Positions 1 to 9,492 are shown, counted from the stretch's first letter. The stretch: 64,000 bases of DNA from Bacteroidales bacterium (GCA_016934395.1 JAFGSZ010000061.1:1-64000), one strand, 5' to 3'. Numbers and translations: made by a program. Notes: generated by a model from the letters alone, not told the origin.

Positions 1-104
1 AACTTTTAAGCAATTTTAAAATTTAACTTAAAAACTATCCACGAATTTTTATTGTCATTTACCTGACATTTTCACGACATTTTTATCAATCTACTTACAG
101 GCCA

Positions 105-262
105 AAGGGTGTCGTTAAAAATGGCTTGCGTACATTCCTCCCATATAAAAAGTAGCGGTATTCCGGGCTACGTTCTTGTCCACCGTTAGTATTTTTGCCA
201 CCAGATACAAAACTTCGCAAACCACCGACCTGGCTATTTTTTATATGCGCCTTTGTATACCG
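105..262 (-). repeat. Imperfect palindrome (attC-like) after the Abi-like gene
   Basis: This gene-free stretch begins directly after the stop codon of the Abi-like gene. Arms at about 137-156 and 232-251 pair as an imperfect hairpin (one arm reads ccatataaaaagtagc, the other gctattttttatatg), with a roughly 75-base GC-richer spacer. The position after the 3' end of one accessory gene is that of an integron attC site or a similar recombination hairpin. The canonical attC end boxes (RYYYAAC and GTTRRRY) are not present in proper inverted order, so 'attC-like' describes shape and place only. Nothing else is recognised in positions 1-104. Confidence 0.4.
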
Positions 263-976
263 TTAATCTGTGACGAAATGTTCCTTTTTGCCAAAAATCA
301 GTCTGTTTTCTTCTAGATATTTAATACATTTTTTTGAGATCTTCTCATATTTTGGCAATATCACTTTTGAATCATCATGTTTTATTTCATTTAAGAGAAA
401 ATTTTTGATATCGATATAAGTTTCTGTTTTACCATTATTTTCATACTGCCGATACACAGGCCAAAGTATTTTTGAATAATAGTTGAAATATATTCGAGTC
501 AATACCGACTTCTTAATTTTCTTATTTTTATACCTACTATTTTTTGCAATTTGAATCAAATTTTCCATAGAAATCAAATAGGTGTTTAACATATCCAGAA
601 GATGTTGAGGATTTCTAAAAAAGTCCTTGCTCATCAGATAAAAGCACTCAACTCCATTTTTACCTCCAACAGATAGATTATTAATATCGGCATTTAACTC
701 ATTTATAAGCTGATTTATTAATTCTAAATCACTTTTTATTCTCTCGTTTTTTGTCAGCTTGATTTGTGATTGTAAAGTCAGGTATAAGATTAGAATACTA
801 GCTCCAGCTAGAATTGTTCCGAAAAATCCACCCATAAAATCACCATATCGGCTTAATTCTAAGGTAGACAGTTCTATATTGAGAACTGAATATAAATTCC
901 CAATAAAGAATACAAAGCTCAGTAGTATCAATATTATAGAAAAGATAACTAATAGAACTCTAACTGTTTTATTCAT
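263..976 (-). CDS. Abi-like membrane protein, putative phage abortive infection
   Basis: This is a 237-residue protein with two N-terminal membrane helices (about residues 7-27 and 48-67). They are joined by a short loop containing Gly-Asp-Phe-Met-Gly-Gly and followed by a charged, probably cytoplasmic helical domain. A GDF-G-G turn next to a second helix that ends in a polar, coiled-coil-like stretch is typical of the putative phage abortive infection family (putAbiC-like). The 170-residue C-terminal part has no catalytic motif I can name. The gene stands alone, with a repeated leader upstream (997-1268) and an attC-like palindrome downstream, consistent with an acquired cassette. The family call is from pattern memory, and anti-phage function is inference. 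Confidence 0.5.
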   Translation of the reverse strand: MNKTVRVLLVIFSIILILLSFVFFIGNLYSVLNIELSTLELSRYGDFMGGFFGTILAGASILILYLTLQSQIKLTKNERIKSDLELINQLINELNADINNLSVGGKNGVECFYLMSKDFFRNPQHLLDMLNTYLISMENLIQIAKNSRYKNKKIKKSVLTRIYFNYYSKILWPVYRQYENNGKTETYIDIKNFLLNEIKHDDSKVILPKYEKISKKCIKYLEENRLIFGKKEHFVTD

Positions 977-996
977 TGCAGTCTCTTTTTAATATT

Positions 997-1268
997 GCAC
1001 AACATGTTTATATCCAAACATTTTATTGCTATATAAGTCTCCACGGGTATATCATATTTATGTTCCGGCAAATTGAAAACTTTTGTTGTGAAATAGGTTA
1101 ATTTTTAATTCCATTTTAATTTACTCCATTTTCCCTAACAACCTCCTAAATATAAAGATTAAACGCTGAAAAACAAAATGGTGGTATTGCCTGCTTCAAA
1201 ACCAAAAGTTTGGAAAATTATAGATGTTGACACAAGTGGATACTTACTCCATTTGGGGTACTTGCACT
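997..1268 (-). repeat. Intergenic repeat copy A (leader of the Abi-like gene)
   Basis: This is the longest copy of a repeat found four times between 1 and 11.4 kb (also 8776-8868, 9549-9776 and 11196-11312). Its left part matches copy B over about 225 bases, for example the shared blocks ataggttaat, ttccctaacaac and cctaaatataaag. Its right part matches copies C and D (ttggaaaattatagatgttg; ccatttgggg). It lies upstream of the minus-strand Abi-like gene, so it may supply its promoter. A conserved caatttgcc inside A and B resembles a Bacteroidota -7 box on the minus strand only weakly. The rest of the gap, 1269-1420, holds no convincing gene. Confidence 0.7.
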
Positions 1269-1420
1269 AAACAGGAATGCTTATGCCAAATAAGGAATTG
1301 ATGGTTCAACCACCAATTAGCAGGATGAAGAAAGCCTAAACTAAACGACATTAATTAAAAACTCCGGTTTCTATATATTAGAAAACATTAAAAACAATGA
1401 ATATTTTTAATTGCTCATAT

Positions 1421-4015
1421 TTATAAAACAGTAATTCGAATAGTTTGTAAATCTTGTGTATCGGAACTGGTTCCATACAGCAACTCATATTCACCTGCTG
1501 TTACAGCCATATTATCACTATTTCTGTTGTAGAACTCAAATGTTTTATACGGAAGATGAATAATTGCCTCACGTGTATCACCGGAAGCAATATCAACACG
1601 TTGAAAACCTTTTAAGGTTTTTAATGGTCCATCGGTATCGTTCACCTTACGCACATATACCTGAATAATTTCAGTTCCGTTGAGTGTCCCGGTATTTGTT
1701 ACCGGAATCGTCAGTTCCACCTCTTCTCCATTGCCAATTGTTTTTTTGTCGATTTGAACCTCACCTGTCTTAAAAGTAGTATAACTCAGTCCGAAGCCAA
1801 ACGGGAAAAGCGGATCGGACATAAACCGGTACGTGCGGCCGTTCAGGGAATAATCTTCGAAATCGGGTAATTGTCCGGTATTCTTGTAGAAAGTAATTGG
1901 CAGTTTTCCTGAAGGGTTATAATCGCCAAAAAGCACATCTGCAATTGCCTGTCCACCCGATTCCCCTGCATACCATGCCTGAAGAATGGCATCGCAACTT
2001 TCGGTTTCGGGCACCAGGCCAATAGCTGAACCGGAGCAATTTACAAAAATGATTTTCTTCCCGGCTTTTTTTAATGCTTTCAGACAGTTACGCTGCACCA
2101 GCGGAAGTTCGATATCGGTACGGTCGCCACCTTTAAAGCCCGGATACGATACCGGCATTTCTTCGCCTTCGAGCAGGGAAGAAAGTCCACCAACAAATAC
2201 TACCACGTCAATTCCTTCCAGTTTTTTTATCAACCCGTTATAATCAATATCTACTTCTTTACCAAAATCGAATTCCAGGCTTGCCTGCCAGTTGTGCAAT
2301 TGCGCGTAATGTATTTCTATGGTATATTTTTCACCCTTTTTAACCATAACGGGATGCCTGGATGGTAAGGTTCTCCAATTATTGTAGCTGATAATGGTAT
2401 CGGCATTTACAATCAATTCAAAAAATCCGGTAGCGCCGCATTTAAAAACAAGCGCTTCATCCTGTAAAGCGACAAATTCAGTTTCGTATTTGGCCGAAAA
2501 ACCTTCGAGCCGGACACCGGAAGCAAATTCGTGTTGTCCTGCCGTGGTTAGTTTTAAGGGATTCACGATCTGTTGCGTGGCAACAATTTCACCTGTGCGG
2601 TTATTTGTATTCCAATACGTGGCTTTAAGACCTTTTACACCGTTAAACGAACATTGTGAGATATAACTTTCCGTTACTTTATCCTCTACCAAATCGCATC
2701 CTTTGTCGTATAAAATTTTATCTGCTGAAAGTTTGGAAGTAATACCATCCAATACGGTAATGGTTCGAACGGGTGTCCCGTTGTAGTTTCCCCACAGAAC
2801 GGCCTTTTCGTTTGCATTGGGGCCTATCACAGCCAACTTGTTTATATTTTTATGTAAAGGAAGTATGTTATTTTTATTCTGAAACAGGGTCATTGATTCC
2901 AGTGCCATATCTAAAGCCAGTTTCCGGTGTTCTTCGTTATTTATAACCGATGGTGGTATTTTTGTCCAGGGTACCAGCGAATCGTTATCCATTTCGCCCA
3001 GATCGAAACGCCCGACTAAAACACGCATTAAACGAGTGTTTATTTCATCTTCGTTTAGTAAACCATTTTCAACAGCTTCCGGTATTTTTTTGTAGGTATG
3101 ATTGTCCCACTGACACTCCACATCGGTACCGGCCAAAACGCCTTTAGCTGCCGCATGGGTTGCATCGGGAGAAACATGGTGGCTGGTATAAAAATCGCTG
3201 ATGGCACCACAATCGGAAACAACCATATATTGAAATCCCCATTTGTCGCGAAGAATTTCCTGCAGCAATCGGGTATTACCACAACATGGTTCATTATCCA
3301 GGCGCTGATATGCACACATTACCTGGCGAACACCGGCTTCCTGAACAAGAGCTTTGAAAGCAGGCAGGTACGTTTCGTGTAAATCGCGCGGATCGATGCT
3401 GGTTAAATTGAGGGTATGACGGCTCCATTCCGGGCCGGAGTGTACGGCGTAATGTTTCGCGCAAGCCAGCAGTTTTCTGTATCTGGCATCGGCAGGACCT
3501 TGTAAACCTTTAACAACAGAAACACCCATTCGTGATGTGAGGTAAGGATCTTCGCCATATGTTTCCTGCCCTCGACCCCACCGTGGATCGCGGAAAATAT
3601 TCACATTGGGAGTCCAAACGGAAAGGCTTAAGAATCGACGATTTTCTAAACCATTCGCCATTGCTTCATTATATTTCGCCCGGGTTTCATCTGCTGTTGC
3701 ATTGAAAATACGATACACCAATTCATCATTGAATGAGGCAGCCATTCCGATGGGTTCGGGAAAAACCGTAACATTTTCGTTATTGGCAAGGCCATGCAAG
3801 GCTTCACTCCACCAGTTAAATTTTTTAATACCCAGCCTGGGGATTGCCTCCGATACATCGCACATTAATGCCGCTTTTTCTTCCAAGGTTAAGCGACCGA
3901 TTAAATCTTTTGCCCTGGTTTCCGAACTTAAATTTGGATCCTGATAGGGAAGTTTCTGTCCGGACAAATTTAATGACAATATGATGCTTACAATAAATAC
4001 GGTTAATTTTCTCAT
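1421..4015 (-). CDS. GH3 beta-xylosidase/beta-glucosidase with PA14 domain
   Basis: This is a secreted glycoside hydrolase family 3 exo-enzyme of 864 residues. A signal peptide covers residues 1-19, the (beta/alpha)8 domain about 30-340, and the alpha/beta sandwich 370-720. The sandwich is interrupted by a PA14-like insert (about 460-590), and a fibronectin III-like domain follows (about 765-860). The nucleophile is Asp268 in Val-Val-Ser-Asp-Cys-Gly, with Lys187-His188 in the substrate pocket. Glu616-Glu619 (Glu-Gly-Glu-Glu) lies in the usual acid/base region. The Ser-Asp-Cys-Gly signature and the PA14 insert resemble Bacteroidota Xyl3A-type beta-xylosidases, so release of xylose or glucose from non-reducing ends in the periplasm is expected. 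It is the last gene of the GH95-GH97-GH3 run. Exact sugar specificity is not readable. Confidence 0.9.
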   Translation of the reverse strand: MRKLTVFIVSIILSLNLSGQKLPYQDPNLSSETRAKDLIGRLTLEEKAALMCDVSEAIPRLGIKKFNWWSEALHGLANNENVTVFPEPIGMAASFNDELVYRIFNATADETRAKYNEAMANGLENRRFLSLSVWTPNVNIFRDPRWGRGQETYGEDPYLTSRMGVSVVKGLQGPADARYRKLLACAKHYAVHSGPEWSRHTLNLTSIDPRDLHETYLPAFKALVQEAGVRQVMCAYQRLDNEPCCGNTRLLQEILRDKWGFQYMVVSDCGAISDFYTSHHVSPDATHAAAKGVLAGTDVECQWDNHTYKKIPEAVENGLLNEDEINTRLMRVLVGRFDLGEMDNDSLVPWTKIPPSVINNEEHRKLALDMALESMTLFQNKNNILPLHKNINKLAVIGPNANEKAVLWGNYNGTPVRTITVLDGITSKLSADKILYDKGCDLVEDKVTESYISQCSFNGVKGLKATYWNTNNRTGEIVATQQIVNPLKLTTAGQHEFASGVRLEGFSAKYETEFVALQDEALVFKCGATGFFELIVNADTIISYNNWRTLPSRHPVMVKKGEKYTIEIHYAQLHNWQASLEFDFGKEVDIDYNGLIKKLEGIDVVVFVGGLSSLLEGEEMPVSYPGFKGGDRTDIELPLVQRNCLKALKKAGKKIIFVNCSGSAIGLVPETESCDAILQAWYAGESGGQAIADVLFGDYNPSGKLPITFYKNTGQLPDFEDYSLNGRTYRFMSDPLFPFGFGLSYTTFKTGEVQIDKKTIGNGEEVELTIPVTNTGTLNGTEIIQVYVRKVNDTDGPLKTLKGFQRVDIASGDTREAIIHLPYKTFEFYNRNSDNMAVTAGEYELLYGTSSDTQDLQTIRITVL

Positions 4016-4068
4016 TTAATTCCCTTTTTAAAATTGCATTGTCTGAAATACATCAGAACGTACATGTT

Positions 4069-6006
4069 TTATTTCGTTTTTATAACAAAGCCTCCATAAG
4101 GATGCATAGAAATTGTAATCGGAGAAGAAAAATCAGGTTTACTTTCGGTTAAGTCTTCAGCGTTTTCCATATCTGCAATAAGAACTCCTTCTGATTTCTT
4201 ATCTACAAAAGGTAAATGGAGGGTGATAGTCCGTTCCGATTTCTCTCCATTGATACCGGCTATAAACCATGTATCATCTTTTTTCCGTGCCAGCACAACA
4301 TACTTTCCGGGGTAACCGTCGATAAATTTCACATCATCCCAGGTTGTTGGCAGGGTTTGCATGTAATTTATCACAAAATCTTTTTGCAAGGTCATGCCTG
4401 TTGGTGTTTCGGCTAAATGTTGAATGCCGGAAGTAAACAGAACGGACAGGGCAATTTCAAAACCTTTTGTTGTTCTGCGCTCCAGATTGGGTATTCCTGA
4501 AAAATTTACGGGTGTAAAATCCATAGGATCGAACAGGTTCCTGGTAAAGGGAATGACTGTACAATGTGCAGGCTGTTTATCGGCACCCTCTTGTCCAAAA
4601 GTTACAAATTCTTCCCCTCTGATTGCCTCCATGCTTACTAAATTCGGATAAGTGCGGTGCCATCCTCTTGGAAAAGTTGAACCATGAAAATTAACAGCCA
4701 GGTTATATTTGGCTGCATCTGTTAAGATGTTGGCATAATACCTCATCATCGATTGTCCATCGCCACCAAAAAAATCTACCTTAATGCCTGCAATCCCCAT
4801 ATCCTTTAATTTCTGAAACTCTTTGCTTCTTGATTCGTGGGTTAACAATTTATCACGGGGTGTAAGCAGCGTGGTATTCCAGTCGCCGGCAGAATTGTAC
4901 CACAATAAAATTTTTACATCTTTGGTTTTGGCATAGTTAGCCAGTTCCTGAATTTTGTCGTACCCAATTTGCGCATCCCAGAATGCATCAATCAGACAAT
5001 ACTGCCAATTCATGGTCGCAGCAAAATCGATATATCGTTTTTGTGTACTATAGATGGTAGAGTCATCTTTCAAAATCACCCAGCTCCAGGATGCAATTCC
5101 CGGTTCGAGCCACGATGAAACATCGTACCTGGCAGGTATTGCAAGATCGGTCTCTAAGGTTGATTCAACCATATCGGCCAGGTTATCGGTAATGGCAACA
5201 ATGCGCCATGGGGTAATCCATGGAGTTGTGGATGTTGGTAAAACAGGCTCCCCCGATTTTCCTTCCTGAGGCTGTGGAAATTGAACCGTATATTCCCCAT
5301 CGGGAGAAAACTGGCTTAACCTCGATCCGCAATAGTTTGTGTCGACAGCCGTTTCGGTAATACAAACCCAGAATTGACCGTCATGAAAAAGCGCCGGCAT
5401 TACCCATCCGGCCTGATTTGGTGCAACAGTGCCGACAGGTTTGTTTAATTTGTAATACTCCTCGTAAGATGGCGTGGTAAAGTGCCATTCCATTCGTGCA
5501 TCCGGACTGGGTTGTAAAAACGATGTTGCCGTGTTATTAAAGTGATACGAGGTTACTTCTTTGTAAATTTTTATGGCTGTATCCTTTTTTTCAGGAAAAT
5601 AGTATCGGAATGCAATTCCATCGTTGGATGCCTGAAAAATAATATTGATTTTTTCCAAATTACGATTTCGCAAATAAAATACTTTCTTATTAGCCGTGTA
5701 ACTGCAATTTAACCGTTTACCGTGCAGCAACTTATACTTTTCGGAAATCGTTTCCACATCCGATACCGAATCGATTGATAGTTGGGTTGAAAAGTCATTG
5801 TCGCTTCTAACAAGGCCAAGTTTTGACTCTCGTAAAACAATCGTTTCGGAATGCGAGACAGCATATACCGGTTCACCAGTGGTAGTCAGCCAAAATTCAA
5901 CAGCTATTTTTTTATTAGGACTAAGCAGCATATAATGCTCATTGCCAGCAATTTTATTCAGATTAGCCAAGGCCAACAGGAACATCAGAATATTACTAAT
6001 TTTCAT
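4069..6006 (-). CDS. GH97 retaining alpha-galactosidase-like enzyme
   Basis: This 645-residue secreted enzyme has a signal peptide to about residue 21, an N-terminal beta-supersandwich (25-290), a TIM barrel (300-560) and a C-terminal beta domain. GH97 splits into inverting alpha-glucosidases (SusB type, glutamate bases) and retaining alpha-galactosidases with an aspartate nucleophile. Here Gly-Ile-Lys-Val-Asp411-Phe-Phe carries the aspartate. Glu465/Glu466 in Arg-Gly-Glu-Glu-Phe lies at the spacing expected for the acid/base of the retaining type, and the His-Gly-Ser-Thr block at 441-444 is typical of that branch. Alpha-galactosidase, or a related alpha-linked sugar, is therefore preferred over alpha-glucosidase. 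It lies 53 bases from GH3, probably in one transcript. Confidence 0.88.
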   Translation of the reverse strand: MKISNILMFLLALANLNKIAGNEHYMLLSPNKKIAVEFWLTTTGEPVYAVSHSETIVLRESKLGLVRSDNDFSTQLSIDSVSDVETISEKYKLLHGKRLNCSYTANKKVFYLRNRNLEKINIIFQASNDGIAFRYYFPEKKDTAIKIYKEVTSYHFNNTATSFLQPSPDARMEWHFTTPSYEEYYKLNKPVGTVAPNQAGWVMPALFHDGQFWVCITETAVDTNYCGSRLSQFSPDGEYTVQFPQPQEGKSGEPVLPTSTTPWITPWRIVAITDNLADMVESTLETDLAIPARYDVSSWLEPGIASWSWVILKDDSTIYSTQKRYIDFAATMNWQYCLIDAFWDAQIGYDKIQELANYAKTKDVKILLWYNSAGDWNTTLLTPRDKLLTHESRSKEFQKLKDMGIAGIKVDFFGGDGQSMMRYYANILTDAAKYNLAVNFHGSTFPRGWHRTYPNLVSMEAIRGEEFVTFGQEGADKQPAHCTVIPFTRNLFDPMDFTPVNFSGIPNLERRTTKGFEIALSVLFTSGIQHLAETPTGMTLQKDFVINYMQTLPTTWDDVKFIDGYPGKYVVLARKKDDTWFIAGINGEKSERTITLHLPFVDKKSEGVLIADMENAEDLTESKPDFSSPITISMHPYGGFVIKTK

Positions 6007-6062
6007 GTGTTAATTTTTTAAGAGGGTTTTACGATGTGTGCCCAGGGTTTCATATTTGTAAA

Positions 6063-6090
6063 ATACAGTATCGATATTTCAATACTGTAT
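6063..6090. promoter_or_regulatory. Inverted repeat upstream of the GH97 gene
   Basis: Two perfect 9-base arms, atacagtat at 6063-6071 and atactgtat at 6082-6090, are separated by 10 bases. They lie 57-84 bases upstream of the GH97 start codon, in a 226-base gap otherwise without a gene. The two half-sites one helical turn or two apart fit a dimeric regulator's operator. A transcript hairpin is the alternative. No promoter boxes around it are clear. Confidence 0.3.
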
Positions 6091-6232
6091 ATCGGTGCGA
6101 AAAGAATCAAAACCCGGGGGCGAATATTCTGCTACAATCTTCAAATGTCTCATTCAGCTAACCACGGGCAGCAAAATAAACAAAAAAGATGTACTCATTT
6201 ATCATTCGTAAATTTAACAATTATTCCGGTTT

Positions 6233-8722
6233 TCACAATTCATTTGCTGATCTTAACAACAAATACGTTTCGCCGGGTTCTGTTTTTAAATCGTACAAAT
6301 ACGTGCTTTTTAATTGTACTTTTCCCGGTTGTGCCTGTGGAGATATTACCGGGGTCTTTATCTGAGGTACTTCGTAAAACGGATTACTGTTTACTCCTTT
6401 TGCCCGGACAAGTTTTGTATTATCTTCCAGTTGTAACGGGGAATATGATCGGATACGACAATTCCCTCCTATATGCGATTTTATAGCCAACCTGGTAATT
6501 TGTCCGTCTTCCCATTCCAACAGTTCAATTTCAAAACCACCTCTTGCCCGCAGACCTTTCACATTTCCATCTTTCCAAACATCCGGTAATGCAGGAAGCA
6601 CAAAGATGAAACCATCATTGCTTTGCAGGAGCATTTCCGCTATGCCGGCAGTAAAGCCAAAATTACCGTCGATTTGAAACGGAGGATGTGCGTCGAACAT
6701 ATTCGGATATGTGCCCCCTTCTTCAGCATGTTGTTGGTTACCAACCAAATTTATTTGATCGGTAATTAGCTTGTAGGCATGGTTGCCGTCCAGAAAACTT
6801 GCCCATAAATTAATTTTCCAGTTCATCGACCAGCCCGTTGAAGGATCACCGCGAAGTAAAAGCGACGTTCTGGCTGCCTGAAAAAGTTCGGGCGTTCTAT
6901 ACGGTGAAATCTGATTGGAGGGATACGCACCGTACAAGTGAGAAACATGCCTGTGGTGGTCTTCCGGATTATCCCAATCTTCCAGCCACTCCTGCAACTG
7001 ACCGTATTTACCAATCTGCATTGGTGGTATTCGTTTTAAGGTTTCACTCATTTTTAATATAAAAACAGAATCGGTTTTCAGAATTTCCGCGGCTTTTATT
7101 GTTTTTGAAAAAAGATCGAACAGCAACTGATTATCCATGGTTGTACCGGCAGCAATAGAAGATTCGGCATGAATGGATGGTGCATTTTCCGGCGAAACAG
7201 AAGGGCATACTACCAGCCATTTGTGTTCAGGTTCTTCTACCAGAAAACTCAGGTAAAAAGCTACTGCGCTCTTCATTACCGGGTAAACCGTTTTAAGATA
7301 TTCCACATTTCCATTGTATTCGTATTTCTCCCATAAATGCTGACAGAGCCATGCCCCGCCCATGGGCCACATTCCCCAGAACGAACCGTCAACCGGGCCG
7401 GTAATTCGCCAGATATCGGTATTATGATGCAGTACCCATCCGTTTGCACCATACATTGCTTTGGCAGTTTGTTTACCGGTTTCCGACAGCTCTTTAACCA
7501 TCTGAATAAGTGGTTCGTTCATCTCGCTCAGGTTGGTAACTTCAGAAGGCCAATAATTCATTTCTGTATTGATGTTGACCGTATATTTGCTATCCCAGGG
7601 CGGATAAAGCTGGTTGTTCCATAAACCCTGCAATGTTGCAGGTTGTCCACCTGGCCGGGATGAAGAAATAAGCAGGTAGCGGCCAAACTGAAAATAAAGT
7701 GTAACCAATTGAGGGTCGAAACCACTCGAAAAATCGGCGATGCGTTGATCGGTAGGATTTTTTACGGAATCGGTAATACCTAAATTCAAACTTACGCGAT
7801 TAAAATAATGCCGGTATGCTTCTATATGCTCCTGTAACAATTGATTATAGGTTTTATTCAACGCCTGCTTCAGATATGCATTTGCTTTGGCACCCGCATC
7901 GTCGCTAATATCCTTATAGTTTTTAAAGCTTGAAGCTATCGAAATATAAACCGTGGCAGTATCCGCATTTTGTAAAAATATCGCTGTATCGGATGTCTTT
8001 AAGGAACCACCAACTGTAATTATTTTAGCAAGAACCTTAAATTGCACGTTCCCTTTTATGGCATCGTTATCTCCTGTTAAACCAGACATTATGATGGTAT
8101 GACCCTCTGTTGAGATATCTGCTTTGCCCGGACGATCGAGGGAAGCGGTAAAATTAATTTTACCCGGTTCACTTGCTGTTATTCGAACCACAATCACCTG
8201 ATCGGGAATTGATGAAAATACCTGTCGTTTATAGGTAACGCCATCAACATCATACTGTGTGGTGGTAATTGCGGTTTCAATATTTAATTCGCGGTAATAA
8301 TTGGAATAATTTTTATGTTCCGGAAACAAAAGATCTAGGTTACCAACAGTTTGATAGGGCATCCCGTGTGAATTTTGGCTGATAAATTTTTCATTTACCA
8401 GTTCTTGTGCTTCCTTGTATTTACCTTCGAAAATCATTTGCCTTACCATAGGCAATGCCTCCCTGGCACCCGGGTTATCGTTCCGGTGTGGTTGTCCTGC
8501 CCAAACCGTTATTTCGTTTAATTGAATTTCTTCCTTTGCCGGGTTACCAAACACCATGGCACCCAAACGTCCATTTCCAACCGGCAGGGCTTCTACCCAC
8601 TGTTCAGCAGGTTTATTATACCAGAGTTTAAGAAGCGAGTCGGTTTGTGCGCTTATACTTTGGATACATGTAATAAGAAAAATGAGAATAACTATACCTA
8701 CTTTGTGTTTTAGTGTTTCCAT
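6233..8722 (-). CDS. GH95 alpha-L-galactosidase/alpha-L-fucosidase
   Basis: This is an 829-residue secreted family GH95 enzyme. It has a signal peptide (1-25), an N-terminal beta domain with Pro-Val-Gly-Asn-Gly-Arg-Leu-Gly-Ala (47-55), an (alpha/alpha)6 barrel from about 300 to 680, and a C-terminal beta domain. The active-site segment Thr381-Val-Asn383-Ile-Asn385 precedes Met-Asn-Tyr-Trp. Asn383 and Asn385 match the base-activating asparagines of Bifidobacterium AfcA, and Glu512 in Ser-Pro-Glu-Asn is the likely acid. Position 381 is Thr where AfcA-type fucosidases have His; to my memory a Thr here marks the Bacteroides ovatus alpha-L-galactosidase. It is probably the first gene of the GH95-GH97-GH3 run, with repeat copy D upstream. 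Confidence 0.88.
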   Translation of the reverse strand: METLKHKVGIVILIFLITCIQSISAQTDSLLKLWYNKPAEQWVEALPVGNGRLGAMVFGNPAKEEIQLNEITVWAGQPHRNDNPGAREALPMVRQMIFEGKYKEAQELVNEKFISQNSHGMPYQTVGNLDLLFPEHKNYSNYYRELNIETAITTTQYDVDGVTYKRQVFSSIPDQVIVVRITASEPGKINFTASLDRPGKADISTEGHTIIMSGLTGDNDAIKGNVQFKVLAKIITVGGSLKTSDTAIFLQNADTATVYISIASSFKNYKDISDDAGAKANAYLKQALNKTYNQLLQEHIEAYRHYFNRVSLNLGITDSVKNPTDQRIADFSSGFDPQLVTLYFQFGRYLLISSSRPGGQPATLQGLWNNQLYPPWDSKYTVNINTEMNYWPSEVTNLSEMNEPLIQMVKELSETGKQTAKAMYGANGWVLHHNTDIWRITGPVDGSFWGMWPMGGAWLCQHLWEKYEYNGNVEYLKTVYPVMKSAVAFYLSFLVEEPEHKWLVVCPSVSPENAPSIHAESSIAAGTTMDNQLLFDLFSKTIKAAEILKTDSVFILKMSETLKRIPPMQIGKYGQLQEWLEDWDNPEDHHRHVSHLYGAYPSNQISPYRTPELFQAARTSLLLRGDPSTGWSMNWKINLWASFLDGNHAYKLITDQINLVGNQQHAEEGGTYPNMFDAHPPFQIDGNFGFTAGIAEMLLQSNDGFIFVLPALPDVWKDGNVKGLRARGGFEIELLEWEDGQITRLAIKSHIGGNCRIRSYSPLQLEDNTKLVRAKGVNSNPFYEVPQIKTPVISPQAQPGKVQLKSTYLYDLKTEPGETYLLLRSANEL

Positions 8723-8775
8723 TGAACTATTAAATTGTCATCAAATAAAGTAAAAGTATTTAATTAATCCATAGG

Positions 8776-8868
8776 GGTTTTGCCTGCTTGTGCTTAAAAC
8801 TAAAAGTACGAAAAATTCTAGATTTCGGCACTAGAGAACCCTTGATCCATTTGGGGAAGTTCGTGCAT
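8776..8868 (-). repeat. Intergenic repeat copy D (upstream of GH95)
   Basis: This short copy of the repeat matches the right half of copy A: ttgcctgctt, the actaaaagta/accaaaagtt block, a diverged ttctagatt for ttatagatg, and a well-kept ccatttgggg. The left half present in copies A and B is missing. It lies just upstream of the GH95 start and directly after the methyltransferase gene's stop, so it marks the border between those two genes. Confidence 0.6.
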
Positions 8869-8874
8869 TATTAC

Positions 8875-9492
8875 TCATTTGTCTAATATATCAAATCTGC
8901 TTTCTCCTTTTAATAAAGCTAATTCTCCAAAATGCAAACAGTATAACTCAGGGTTACCATTTAAATACAAAATTTCAAACTCATGCGATGGAAGTTTTTT
9001 AAATTCTGCTCTGTCAATATACGGAGGTTGAATTATTGTTATATTTAATGTCTTTTTAAAAATCGATTCCAATAATTTATCAGAGGGTGGCCTTGTATTT
9101 GAGTTTAAAAATCTGAAAACATGATTATCCCCAGTAGTAGCCCAATCTGGGTCAATAAATGCTGCATCAATATTTGGTATCAGATCCAATATTTTTGTCA
9201 TCGTTACATCTCCATTTAAAAATGTTATTTTATTTTCTAATCTCGCAATTTGTATATTTTTCTTCGCTGTTTCTAAACGAGATTTATCTATTTCAACACT
9301 ATAAACATGTTTAGCATATGTAGCTAGCGATATTGTTGTGAATCCAGCTCCAGAACATGTCTCTAAAACTACCCGACCTATAAACCTCTGAGCTAAATGG
9401 TTTGAAAATCGAATATCAATCCCCATTATGTAAGAATAATCATCAGCAATATAGTTTTTACCAAATTTTTCTATGATTTTTTCTATATCCAT
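8875..9492 (-). CDS. Class I SAM-dependent methyltransferase (Tgs1/RsmD-like)
   Basis: This 205-residue protein has a Rossmann SAM-binding domain. Motif I is Leu-Glu-Thr-Cys-Ser-Gly-Ala-Gly at 43-50, an acidic motif II sits at Val-Glu67-Ile-Asp, and motif IV is Asp-Pro-Asp-Trp at 114-117. An Asp-Pro-Pro-Trp-like motif IV after a Cys-Ser/Gly-Gly motif I is characteristic of the trimethylguanosine synthase-like RNA cap methyltransferase family and related rRNA guanine-N2 enzymes. The substrate in this bacterium is unknown. The gene is alone between repeat copies D and B, so it looks like a mobile single-gene unit. It could be an RNA or small-molecule methylase, possibly part of a stress or defence function. 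Confidence 0.65.
   Translation of the reverse strand: MDIEKIIEKFGKNYIADDYSYIMGIDIRFSNHLAQRFIGRVVLETCSGAGFTTISLATYAKHVYSVEIDKSRLETAKKNIQIARLENKITFLNGDVTMTKILDLIPNIDAAFIDPDWATTGDNHVFRFLNSNTRPPSDKLLESIFKKTLNITIIQPPYIDRAEFKKLPSHEFEILYLNGNPELYCLHFGELALLKGESRFDILDK

Noticed and set aside
105-262. A canonical integron attC site
   Set aside because: The end boxes RYYYAAC and GTTRRRY are not found in inverted order and no integron integrase is in the window.
1269-1420. A 22-codon plus-strand frame ending Ile-Ser-Arg-Met-Lys-Lys-Ala
   Set aside because: It looks like a protein tail but is too short, lacks upstream continuation and could not be tied to a family.
4069-6006. GH97 as a SusB-type alpha-glucosidase
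   Set aside because: The aspartate in Lys-Val-Asp-Phe-Phe and the His-Gly-Ser-Thr block belong to the retaining branch; the glutamate bases of SusB are not at the expected place.
6034-6486. Plus-strand open frame of about 150 codons between and across GH97 and GH95
   Set aside because: It overlaps the 3' end of GH95 in antisense, has no domain and reads as a hydrophobic shadow of the coding strand plus an intergenic gap.
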